This document shows, piece by piece, positions 45,150 to 53,591 of a DNA stretch of 64,000 bases. The stretch spans positions 1,229,698 to 1,293,697 of the forward strand of contig NC_020054.1 of the NCBI RefSeq assembly GCF_000331105.1, given 5' to 3'. The notes under the pieces are model-generated. The model had not been told where the DNA came from and searched no databases. It worked only from the letters and a program-made list of their open reading frames with translations. A program made the position numbers and the translations under genes. Within the stretch, counting starts at the first letter, position 1; each line of letters begins with the position of its first letter. The DNA is from Fibrella aestuarina BUZ 2. GTDB taxonomy: Bacteria > Bacteroidota > Bacteroidia > Cytophagales > Spirosomataceae.

Positions 45150-46544
45150 ATGGTCACCCTTACCGACCTGCGTGCCTTCCCGCCTTTTGAACACGTACCT
45201 GATGACCAGCTCAACTGGTTGATCGACCATGCCGAAGAGGCAACATACCCCGCCAACCACACGCTCAACAAGGCGGGTGAACCCATCAATTACCTGCGGT
45301 TATTGCTCGACGGCACTATTACCATCGTGGAAGCCGGGGGGGAACCACTGCTCGAATACCGCGCCCCGGCCATACTGGGTGTGTTGCCGTATTCGCGCAT
45401 GACTGAAGCCAACCTGCCATTGATCACCGATACGCCCGTGCGCACGCTGGACCTGCACCGCGATCGGCTTCGGGACATGACCACCAGCTGCTACGAACTC
45501 ACGGCCGCGTTGGTGCAGCAGATGACCGACCGGGTGCGCAACTTCACGCAGCAGGCGCAGCAGGAAGAGAAGATGGCGTCGCTGGGGCGACTGTCGGCGG
45601 GGTTGGCCCACGAGCTGAACAACCCGGTGTCGGCCATTGTGCGGAACGCCGATGCCCTGAAGCAGCAGATGCGCGCTACGCCGGAGCACTTCAAGGCGAT
45701 CATGCACCTGAACCTGACCGACGAGCAAACCGACACGGTCAACGAGTGGCTTTTTGATAAGCTCGATCACAAGACCGCCCCGCTCAGCTTGCTGGAGCGA
45801 AGCAGCCTCGAAGACGACCTGACCGACTGGCTCGACGACCAAAAGGTTGTTGCCGATGGAGCCGAAACGGCGGATCTGGCCGTGTCGCTGGCGGAGTTCC
45901 GGTTTAGCGAAGCTGATCTGGATTTTATTCTCGACCGCATTGGCAAGCAAAATCTGGCGGGGGTGCTGCTGTGGGTCAACAATAACCTGATCATCGAAAA
46001 ATTGGTCGTCGATATTGGCGAGGCGTCGAAGCGCATGGCGGCGCTGGTGTCGTCGATCAAATCGTATACGCACATGGATCGGGGCGGGGGCAAAGAGGCC
46101 GTACACGTTGGCGAGGGCATCCAAAGCACGCTGACGTTGCTGGGGCATAAACTTCGGGCGAAAAACATCGCCGTTACGCTCAACTTCCCGCCCGAAATGC
46201 CGACCGTGCAGGCTTGGCCCGGCGAGTTGAATCAGGTCTGGACCAACCTCATCGACAATGCCATCGATGCGCTGCCCGAGAAAGGCGGTACCCTCACGAT
46301 CGGCAGTCATCTGGAGCGGGGACAGTTTCTGTACACGACCTTTACCGACAATGGCAGCGGCATCCCGGAGGCAATTCAACGGAAAATCTTCGACCCCTTT
46401 TTTACGACAAAAAGCGTTGGCAAAGGTACCGGCCTTGGTCTCGACATCGTGCAGGGCGTCATTCGCCACCACAACGGCAGCATTACCGTTCACTCCAAGC
46501 CGGGCGAAACGACCTTCACGGTATGTTTACCCATTAACGCGTAG
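45150..46544 (+). CDS. Soluble histidine kinase with N-terminal cyclic-nucleotide-binding-like domain
   Basis: 464 residues with no membrane span. Residues about 5-120 have the cNMP-binding fold (PFEHVPDDQLNWLIDHAEE, LLLDGTITIVEAGG) but without the clear Gly-Glu/Arg phosphate cassette, so ligand binding is uncertain. The phosphoacceptor is His154 in GLAHELNNPVSAI. The ATPase part has an N-box (WTNLIDNAIDALP), G1 DNGSGIP and G2 GKGTGLGLD. The next gene, 91 nt downstream on the same strand, encodes a receiver-TrxR fusion, the likely phosphorylation partner. Confidence 0.92.
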   Translation: MVTLTDLRAFPPFEHVPDDQLNWLIDHAEEATYPANHTLNKAGEPINYLRLLLDGTITIVEAGGEPLLEYRAPAILGVLPYSRMTEANLPLITDTPVRTLDLHRDRLRDMTTSCYELTAALVQQMTDRVRNFTQQAQQEEKMASLGRLSAGLAHELNNPVSAIVRNADALKQQMRATPEHFKAIMHLNLTDEQTDTVNEWLFDKLDHKTAPLSLLERSSLEDDLTDWLDDQKVVADGAETADLAVSLAEFRFSEADLDFILDRIGKQNLAGVLLWVNNNLIIEKLVVDIGEASKRMAALVSSIKSYTHMDRGGGKEAVHVGEGIQSTLTLLGHKLRAKNIAVTLNFPPEMPTVQAWPGELNQVWTNLIDNAIDALPEKGGTLTIGSHLERGQFLYTTFTDNGSGIPEAIQRKIFDPFFTTKSVGKGTGLGLDIVQGVIRHHNGSITVHSKPGETTFTVCLPINA

Positions 46545-46635
46545 CGCCGCGGGCATCTTAGCCGCAGTCTGTGCCTGCCTGTAGCGAGTCTGTGTTAAAT
46601 GCAGCATCTTGCGGCTCAACCTGAAAAACGCACCC

Positions 46636-48297
46636 ATGAAACAGCCCATCATTCTTGCCATCGACGACGACGAACAGGTGCTTGAAGCCCTGCGGCGCGA
46701 CCTGCGGGCCCGATACCGTAAAGAGTACCGGATTCTGACCACTTCGTCGGCCCGTGAGGCGCTGGCGTCGCTAACCGAGTTGAAGAAAAAAGGAGAAACG
46801 GTGGCGCTGTTGCTGTCGGATCAGAAAATGCCCGAAATGCTCGGGGTCGAGTTTCTGAAGGAAGCCCGCACCATTTTTCCCGGCGCCAAAAAGGCGCTCT
46901 TGACGGCCTATTCAGATACCGAAGCGGCCATTCGGGCCATCAACGAGGTACAACTCGATTACTACATCAATAAACCCTGGGACCCGCCCGAAGAGAAACT
47001 GTTTCCGACCCTCGACGGGCTCCTGGCTGACTGGCGGGTCAACTACGTACCTGACTACGAAGGCCTGCGGCTAGTGGGCTACCAGTTTTCGCCCCGTTCG
47101 CACGAGCTGAAAGATTTTCTGGCGGGCAACCTGTTTCCGTATCAATGGCTCAACATCGAAGCCGATGAGCAGGCCAAACAACTACTAGACACGCACGGGC
47201 TGACCACCGCCGATTTGCCGCTGGTGCTGCTCGAAGACGGTGAAGTACTGGCGCGACCCACGCTTCAGGAAGTCGGCGAGAAGCTGGGGTTGACGCCCAA
47301 AGCGGCTGGCGAACTGTATGACTTGGCCATCATCGGCGCTGGACCGGCCGGGCTGGCGGCGGCGGTGTACGGTGGGTCGGAAGGGCTGCGCACAATCCTG
47401 GTCGATAAACGGGCGCCGGGTGGGCAGGCCGGTACATCGTCGCGCATCGAAAACTACCTCGGTTTCCCCAATGGGCTCAGCGGCTCCGAACTGACGCAGC
47501 GGGCCATCACGCAGGCCAAGCGCTTCGGGGTAGAGTTTCTGGCCCCGCAGGAAGTCAACGAGATTCAGTCGGAGGGTCAATATAAACGCATCAAGATGGT
47601 CGACGGGAGTGAGATCGTGACGCGGGCCATCCTGCTGAGCACGGGGGTTTCGTACCGAAAACTGGAAAACGATACCCTCGACAAGTTTACCGGCGCGGGG
47701 GTGTATTACGGAGCCGCCACCACCGAAGCCTACGCCTTTAAGGGGCAGCCCGTTTACGTAGTAGGGGGCGGTAATTCGGCGGGGCAGGGGGCGATGTACC
47801 TGTCGCGGACGGCGTCTGACGTGTATATCTGCATCCGCCGCCCGAGCCTGTCCGAAACGATGTCGCAATACCTGATTGATCAGATCGAGCGCACGCCCAA
47901 CATCCACCTGCTGCCCTGCACCGAGATTGTGGCGGGCCGAGGGGATGACAAGCTCGAAACCGTAACGATCCGCGACTTGAACACCAATGAGGAACGCGAC
48001 GAAAAAGCGGGAGCGGTGTTCATTTTCATCGGCGCTAAACCGCTTACCGACTGGATCGAGATGGACATCATCCGGGACGACAAAGGCTTTATCCAGACGG
48101 GCCGCGACCTGATCAACAACCCGCGCTACAAAGAAATCTGGAAGCAGAAACGCGAACCCTACTCGCTGGAAACATGCAGCGCCGGCATCTTCGCGGCGGG
48201 CGACGTGCGGTCGGGCGCCATGAACCGGGTCGCCTCGGCCGTGGGTGAAGGGGCCATGGCTGTCAGCTTCGTGCACAAGTATCTGGCTGAGAATTAG
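46636..48297 (+). CDS. Response regulator fused to a thioredoxin-reductase-like FAD oxidoreductase
   Basis: 553 residues from ATG 46636. Receiver domain at about 1-125, with acidic pocket (IDDDEQV), phosphoacceptor Asp in LLLSDQKMPEM and Lys in YINKPWDPP. A linker/thioredoxin-like segment follows (about 130-225), then a pyridine nucleotide-disulfide oxidoreductase module with FAD motif IIGAGPAGLAAAVYG, NADPH motif VGGGNSAGQGAMYLS and GIFAAGDVRSGAMNRVA. Where thioredoxin reductase has Cys-x-x-Cys, this protein reads YYGAATTEA, so classical disulfide chemistry is lost. With the upstream kinase it forms a two-component pair whose output is an enzyme, not DNA binding. Confidence 0.9.
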   Translation: MKQPIILAIDDDEQVLEALRRDLRARYRKEYRILTTSSAREALASLTELKKKGETVALLLSDQKMPEMLGVEFLKEARTIFPGAKKALLTAYSDTEAAIRAINEVQLDYYINKPWDPPEEKLFPTLDGLLADWRVNYVPDYEGLRLVGYQFSPRSHELKDFLAGNLFPYQWLNIEADEQAKQLLDTHGLTTADLPLVLLEDGEVLARPTLQEVGEKLGLTPKAAGELYDLAIIGAGPAGLAAAVYGGSEGLRTILVDKRAPGGQAGTSSRIENYLGFPNGLSGSELTQRAITQAKRFGVEFLAPQEVNEIQSEGQYKRIKMVDGSEIVTRAILLSTGVSYRKLENDTLDKFTGAGVYYGAATTEAYAFKGQPVYVVGGGNSAGQGAMYLSRTASDVYICIRRPSLSETMSQYLIDQIERTPNIHLLPCTEIVAGRGDDKLETVTIRDLNTNEERDEKAGAVFIFIGAKPLTDWIEMDIIRDDKGFIQTGRDLINNPRYKEIWKQKREPYSLETCSAGIFAAGDVRSGAMNRVASAVGEGAMAVSFVHKYLAEN

Positions 48298-48299
48298 CG

Positions 48300-48307
48300 T
48301 ACCTTTG
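48300..48307 (+). promoter_or_regulatory. proA: -7 element of proA
   Basis: TACCTTTG, an exact TAnnTTTG match, lies 8 nt before the ATG at 48316, so transcription would begin at or just before the start codon. It overlaps the end of the upstream gene. No -33 TTG is seen. Confidence 0.55.
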
Positions 48308-48315
48308 CGGCCATT

Positions 48316-49566
48316 ATGACACCGATAACGCCCCTCCTTCAGGCTGCTCAGCAGGCAGCGGCTGCCGTGCGCCGGCTCAGTAGCGACCAGAAAACGACTC
48401 TGCTCAATCGGCTGGCCGACGTGCTGCTGACTGCCACACCACAGATCCTGGCTCAAAACCAGCTTGATCTGGATGCCATGCCCGACACCGACCCGAAGAA
48501 GGATCGGTTGCGCCTTACCGAAGGGCGCGTGGCCGATCTGGCCGACAGCCTGCGGCAGGTGGCGGTGTTGCCCGACCCGTCGGGCGTGGTGGTGCTGGAG
48601 CGCGAAATCGAGCAGGGGTTGCGGCTGAAGAAATTGGCTGTGCCGCTGGGCGTGGTGGGTGTGATCTACGAATCGCGCCCCAACGTGACGGTCGATGTGG
48701 CGTCGCTCTGCCTGCGATCGGGCAATGCGTGTGTATTGAAAGGTGGCAAAGAAGCCGATCATACCAACCGGGTGCTGGTGAGCCTTATTCATCAGGTGCT
48801 TGGCGAAGCCAACGTACCCAGCGCCGCCGTAACACTCCTCCCGCCCGATCGTGCGGTAGTCAATGAACTGCTCACGGCCGTCAGGTACGTCGATATCATC
48901 ATTCCCCGAGGCTCGGAATCGCTGATTCAGTACGTGCGGAAAAATTCGCTTATCCCAACCATCGAAACGGGCGCGGGCGTTTGCCATACGTACGTGGACG
49001 CCTCAGCCGATCTGGACAAGGCGGCGCGCATTGTGGTCAACGCGAAGGTATCGCGCCCGTCGGTGTGCAACTCGCTCGACTGCGTGCTGGTCGACCGGGG
49101 GGTAGCGGCCGATCTGTTGCCCCGGCTGCTCCCCGATTTTAAGCGGTACAACGTCGAAGTGTTTGCCGACGAAACCGCATTCGGCATATTGCAGGCGGCT
49201 GGGTACGTTGCCCTGCAAGCCGCCCAGCCCGCCGATTTTGGGCGTGAATTTCTTGATTACAAATGCGCCGTGAAGGTGGTCGATGGGCTCGATGAGGCCC
49301 TATCGCATATTCAGGCGTATTCCTCAAAACACTCCGAGGCTATTGTTTCAACGGATCAGGCCCGTATCGACCGGTTCCTGAGCGAGGTTGATGCTGCCGC
49401 CGTATACGTCAACGCCTCGACGCGGTTTACGGACGGTGGTTGCTTTGGGCTGGGCGCCGAGATCGGCATCTCGACCCAGAAGCTCCACGCCCGAGGCCCC
49501 TTCGCCCTCGAAAAGCTGGTTACCGAAAAATGGGTTGTTACCGGCGACGGGCAGGTAAGAGAGTGA
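48316..49566 (+). CDS. proA: Gamma-glutamyl phosphate reductase
   Basis: 416 residues; second enzyme of proline synthesis, reducing gamma-glutamyl phosphate to the semialdehyde with NADPH. Landmarks: VPLGVVGVIYESRPNVTVD, LRSGNACVLKGGKEA, the catalytic Cys region SRPSVCNSLDCVLV and ASTRFTDGGCFGLGAEIGI. proB is not adjacent in this window. The stop codon lies inside a 15-bp hairpin shared with the converging gene. Confidence 0.97.
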   Translation: MTPITPLLQAAQQAAAAVRRLSSDQKTTLLNRLADVLLTATPQILAQNQLDLDAMPDTDPKKDRLRLTEGRVADLADSLRQVAVLPDPSGVVVLEREIEQGLRLKKLAVPLGVVGVIYESRPNVTVDVASLCLRSGNACVLKGGKEADHTNRVLVSLIHQVLGEANVPSAAVTLLPPDRAVVNELLTAVRYVDIIIPRGSESLIQYVRKNSLIPTIETGAGVCHTYVDASADLDKAARIVVNAKVSRPSVCNSLDCVLVDRGVAADLLPRLLPDFKRYNVEVFADETAFGILQAAGYVALQAAQPADFGREFLDYKCAVKVVDGLDEALSHIQAYSSKHSEAIVSTDQARIDRFLSEVDAAAVYVNASTRFTDGGCFGLGAEIGISTQKLHARGPFALEKLVTEKWVVTGDGQVRE

Positions 49567-49593
49567 AGTAAGTTTGTCAAACTTACTTCACTC
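49561..49593. terminator. Convergent hairpin overlapping two stop codons
   Basis: A perfect 15-bp stem (49561-49575 with 49579-49593), three-base loop. It includes the proA stop and the last bases of the converging gene. Confidence 0.8.
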
Positions 49594-52500
49594 TACCAGC
49601 ACGCGGCCGACTACGGCGCCTTGCGGGGTGATGATCTGGTAGACGTGAATGCCTTTGCCCAAATTCCGAACGGCAACCTCGGTGTTGCGTTGAAACGGTT
49701 TGCGGAGTTGTTCGCGTCCGGCTACGTCAAACAGCACCAACTCGTGGGGGCCGCTAAGGTTGCTTTCGACCCGCACCAGTTCCGAAGCTGGATTGGGCCG
49801 CAGCGTCACTAATGGCGGGGCGTTAGGCTCGACTGCCAGCAACGGAATGACCGTAATCCGGGCCTGTCCCGATACCGTGCCGACGCCGCACCCGTTCGAC
49901 ACACCACTGACTCGGTAGACGGCCGTCTGATCGGGTTTAATCACAACCTCGGTCGTAGTTGTAGCCGAATTGCCGGTGGTTCCGTTGGAGAGCGTATACT
50001 GGAAAGGCGCCGTCCCGGTGAACGTTAGCCGGAGGCGGGTTTCGTAGGTCTGCAAAACGCTTGAATCGCCCGCTGCTACAATACTAGCCGTGGGTTTCAC
50101 ATTGATCGCAAAGGTCGGGCTGGGCGTGAGTTCCAGTTTTTCGGCCACATTACCCACCACGCGCAGCCGGTAACCACTTCCCATTGCCTGGCTGGTTCCA
50201 ATCGTAAAGGGTAACGGCGACTGTGTACCTGCGCCTACGTTGACGGGCGTTGTAAAACTGCCTGCTGCATCGGAGAGCTGTACCACGTAGCTGGTTGAGG
50301 CGTTGAATTTGCCGCCCTGCACAAACGTCAGCGAACTGCTCTGGCCCGCGCATAGTTCGGTCGCACCAACAGTCTGTACTGCCAGCGTCGGAATGACCGT
50401 GACGCGCGTTGCCCCGCTGACGGTACCCGCGCCGCAGACATTGCTGAGGCTCGTTAGCTGGTAGGTGGTGCCTTCCGTGAGGGTTACCGCCTGCACCACC
50501 GGGCTGCTGGTCGTGGTGCGGGGGCCATCGCCTGTAAGCTGATACGACCAGGGGCCAGACCCGTCGAAACTGAGCGTGAGGCTGGCGGGACTGCCGTAGA
50601 CAACCTCCGCCGGGCCATTGAGTGTGGCTTTGGGCAAGGTCAACACCGAAAAGGCATCGGAGGTATCGGCGGTGGCGATGTTGTTGTTGCGCAACACCCG
50701 AATCTGATAACCCGCGCCCCGCGCCAACGTACCTGGAATCGTCACATCGGCCGTCGTGGCGGTGGTGCTGGCGAGTAGCGTTGGGCTGGCAAAGGACCCG
50801 CTGGCATCCGAAAGTTGAATCGCGTACGTGTTGGGGCCTGTGGCGCCTTTCGTGACCTGGTACGTAACGCCCATCGACGTACCGGCGCATACGTCCCGCT
50901 TGGCCGTGATGAGCGACGTGACCTGCCCAACGGGGACCGCCAGTGGTACTTCCCAAACACCCCGACCGTGGGTAGCGGCTTTCAGCTTACTCCCTGTATA
51001 ATCGACGCGCATATCATACACAGGCGAGTTGGGTAGTCCCGTTCCGTAGCGCGTCCACTGGCTCATGGTATTGTCTTTATAATAAACGCCCTGATCCATC
51101 GCGACGTAAACACCCTCATCGGTGCCTTCCTGCACGGTAATCGCGTTGCCCGACACCTTGGGCAGATTGCCCGTGATGTCGGTCCAGGTACGTCCGTAAT
51201 CGCTCGATTTCATGACGAAATAGCCTGCGGGCGATACCGTCCGGTAGCGCGAGGCGTAGATGGTTTTGGCGTCCTGCGGGTGAATCGTCAGCGCCGTGAT
51301 GTAGGCGTCAAAGCCATCGCCCAGTACTTTATCCCAGGTTTGGCCAGCGTCGGTAGTTACGTAGAGACGGTAGCTGGTGGTGGCGCTGTAGGTGCGGACG
51401 TAGATCGTTTTAACATCCGACGGGGCCACAAACACATCCTGAATCATCTCTTTGCTGTCAAAATCCTTCACCCGCTCCCAGGCTGAGCTGAAGTTGTTTT
51501 CGTTTTTGCGCCAGAGTGTATTCGAGCCGATAAATAGGGTTTTGGTGGCCTGATGGTAATCGATGGGGGTATAGAAACTAGTGTTTTCGTCGGTGACGCC
51601 CGTAGGCGTGATGTACGACGAACTGGCCGGGCCCGTAAACCGAAGCAGATAGCCATTCTGCGAGGTGACGTAATACACTGAGGGGTTGGCGTCGTCGATG
51701 AGGCAACTGATCCCATCGCCGCCACCTACCTGCTTCCAGAGGCCGTTTTCATACATCTTGGTGCCGTTGTCCTGCAAGCCGATAATCATCCGGTCGGAGA
51801 GGCTGGCCGGTTGGGCCAGGAAATAGATCTGCGACACGGCGATGTTATCGTAGAACCGAAACGCCGCCCCCCGTTTGCCCGTGGCCGCATTGAGCCCCCC
51901 ATCGGAGGTGACGAATAGCCGGTTGGTGCCCGGCTGAAAATCGAGGCTACTGATGTCGGAGTGCACGTCGCCCGCCCGGCTGGTTGCCCAGCTGTGCCGG
52001 TATTCCCAGGTACGTCCCCCGTCGAATGTCGACATCAGCGGTACCATGCCTACATGGATCTCGCCGGTATCAGTAGGGGAAACGGCCAACGAGAGGCAAT
52101 AATACAGTTGGGTGTCGTCGCGGGTTTGCTGTTGGGTGGCAAAACTTTTGCCCCGCGCCACAATGGTCCGCAGGTCACCCGTGGCGGTGTTGAGGCGATA
52201 GAGGCCCCCGTGGCGCTCGGTGCCCATCGTCGTGAGCAGATACAAAAAATCGGGTTGGGCCGCCGATACCGCCAGTTCGACCCGGCCTACCGTGCCCACT
52301 TCCACGGCTTCCGGCAGCGGTAGTTGGGTGAATGTCTTGCCGCCATCGGTGGAGCGCAGTACCTGCTCTTTACCGGCGCCACTAACGTAGACGGTTTGCG
52401 GGTCGCCCGGCTTGAACGCGATGTCGACGTAATCGGCGAGGCGATCGGCCACGGGTGTGGTCGCTTTCTGCCAGAGAAGGCCGCCGTTGGTCGAGTACAA

Positions 52501-53400
52501 AATAGCCCGCTGGGTAGTGGCAATCAGGTGCTGATCGTCGGCGGGGTCTATGTCGATCGACAGGGCCCGGCCCACGTAGGCTTTGCTGCCGTTGGTGTTT
52601 GTCTCATACTGCACCAGAAAGGGAATGTGCTGCCAATTGGCGCCCCCGTCGGTCGATTTTTCGATGCCGTAGCCTGCCGTGCCGCCGCCCACCGTGGCAA
52701 CCGCAAAATGATTGCCGGTGGCATACACAGTCTGCGGGTTTTTGGCCGACACGGCCACGTCGGTCACGATCATGTTGGGGTATTGGTCGAAAAGCGGCGT
52801 CCAGCTTGTGCCGCCGTTGGTGGTTTTCCAAATACCCCCGCTGTTGATGCTGTTGCGGCCCGGCGCGGCCGTGTAAATTGTATTGGCGTCGGTGGGGTGG
52901 AACGCAACCGCGCCCAGCCGCCCCACGTTGTAGCCGTAGAGGTAATGGGCTGCGTTGTTGTAAGCGGCCGTCGTTTGTGTCTGAAACGGGCCCAACTCGC
53001 GCCAGGCCGGTGTCGCCCCCTGACGGGCACGTTTCGACCCCGAACGGACAGCGGCTACCTGCTGCCGATCAAACCGGGTAAACTCCTGCGCCGGGCTGGC
53101 TACGTCTTCGGTACCGTCGGGCGCCAGGTGCCGCAGTCGCCAGCGTTCCCAGCGATAGAACTTGGCTTCTTCTTCATTTTCCTCAAAAACCGGATCGGGG
53201 AGGCCTTTGCGGCGGGCTTGACGCACCGCCTTTTTCTTGGCCCGTTCGTCGAGTTCGCGGGCTTTTTCGAAGGCTTTTTTTACGTCGCTGTAGCGGACTT
53301 TTTCGTCCTGCATCAGCAGCTGATACGGCTTTTGCTGCGCCTGAACCAGCAGGGTTGACCAAAAATACAGCAGGCCAAGTAAGCGTAAACGAGTTGGCAT
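49588..53400 (-). CDS. Giant secreted BNR/sialidase-like beta-propeller protein with T9SS sorting domain
   Basis: 1270 residues from ATG 53400 (MPTRLRLLGLLYFW signal peptide). A highly charged helical segment follows (about residues 25-95, rich in Lys/Glu/Arg). Next are many BNR/VPS10-type repeats with the Asp-box-like pattern (KTTNGGTSW, KSTDGGANW, RSTDGGKTF, SSDYGRTW) up to about residue 800. Then come three to four Ig-like repeats with alternating ISVIP/TVIPTL borders. It ends with a type A T9SS sorting domain (LRPNPASELVRVE...GKGIHVYQIITPQGAVVGRVLV). It is therefore exported by the type IX system and attached to or released from the surface. The ligand is unknown. Confidence 0.92.
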   Translation of the reverse strand: MPTRLRLLGLLYFWSTLLVQAQQKPYQLLMQDEKVRYSDVKKAFEKARELDERAKKKAVRQARRKGLPDPVFEENEEEAKFYRWERWRLRHLAPDGTEDVASPAQEFTRFDRQQVAAVRSGSKRARQGATPAWRELGPFQTQTTAAYNNAAHYLYGYNVGRLGAVAFHPTDANTIYTAAPGRNSINSGGIWKTTNGGTSWTPLFDQYPNMIVTDVAVSAKNPQTVYATGNHFAVATVGGGTAGYGIEKSTDGGANWQHIPFLVQYETNTNGSKAYVGRALSIDIDPADDQHLIATTQRAILYSTNGGLLWQKATTPVADRLADYVDIAFKPGDPQTVYVSGAGKEQVLRSTDGGKTFTQLPLPEAVEVGTVGRVELAVSAAQPDFLYLLTTMGTERHGGLYRLNTATGDLRTIVARGKSFATQQQTRDDTQLYYCLSLAVSPTDTGEIHVGMVPLMSTFDGGRTWEYRHSWATSRAGDVHSDISSLDFQPGTNRLFVTSDGGLNAATGKRGAAFRFYDNIAVSQIYFLAQPASLSDRMIIGLQDNGTKMYENGLWKQVGGGDGISCLIDDANPSVYYVTSQNGYLLRFTGPASSSYITPTGVTDENTSFYTPIDYHQATKTLFIGSNTLWRKNENNFSSAWERVKDFDSKEMIQDVFVAPSDVKTIYVRTYSATTSYRLYVTTDAGQTWDKVLGDGFDAYITALTIHPQDAKTIYASRYRTVSPAGYFVMKSSDYGRTWTDITGNLPKVSGNAITVQEGTDEGVYVAMDQGVYYKDNTMSQWTRYGTGLPNSPVYDMRVDYTGSKLKAATHGRGVWEVPLAVPVGQVTSLITAKRDVCAGTSMGVTYQVTKGATGPNTYAIQLSDASGSFASPTLLASTTATTADVTIPGTLARGAGYQIRVLRNNNIATADTSDAFSVLTLPKATLNGPAEVVYGSPASLTLSFDGSGPWSYQLTGDGPRTTTSSPVVQAVTLTEGTTYQLTSLSNVCGAGTVSGATRVTVIPTLAVQTVGATELCAGQSSSLTFVQGGKFNASTSYVVQLSDAAGSFTTPVNVGAGTQSPLPFTIGTSQAMGSGYRLRVVGNVAEKLELTPSPTFAINVKPTASIVAAGDSSVLQTYETRLRLTFTGTAPFQYTLSNGTTGNSATTTTEVVIKPDQTAVYRVSGVSNGCGVGTVSGQARITVIPLLAVEPNAPPLVTLRPNPASELVRVESNLSGPHELVLFDVAGREQLRKPFQRNTEVAVRNLGKGIHVYQIITPQGAVVGRVLVE

Positions 53401-53510
53401 AGTAAACAGGGGGATAGAAATCGGGCAACCCAAGTTACCTGCTTACCTATACCTACCGTAGCCGCTACCTGAGTTACTGTCGGTCTAATTTACTAAGTGG
53501 TAGCGCCTAA

Positions 53511-53581
53511 AAACGGACCGTGGTTCGTTGTCATCGATTGCCCGTTTCGGCAACCCAATGACAACGAACCACGGTCCGTTT
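53511..53581. terminator. Perfect 24-bp hairpin downstream of the sigma-54 activator gene
   Basis: Arms 53511-53534 and 53558-53581 are exact reverse complements with a 23-nt loop, 11 nt after the minus-strand stop codon and upstream of the T9SS gene. Confidence 0.8.
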
Positions 53582-53591
53582 GTTAAGCTTC

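Noticed and set aside
45300..46493. A 397-codon antisense frame within the histidine kinase gene
   Set aside because: The opposite strand carries all kinase motifs, and this frame has none of its own.
47185..48987. A 600-codon antisense frame spanning the TrxR fusion and proA
   Set aside because: It crosses two real, well-recognised genes and has no domain.
52324..53358. A 344-codon plus-strand frame in the giant T9SS gene
   Set aside because: It is antisense to the BNR repeats; the repeats and signal peptide are on the minus strand.
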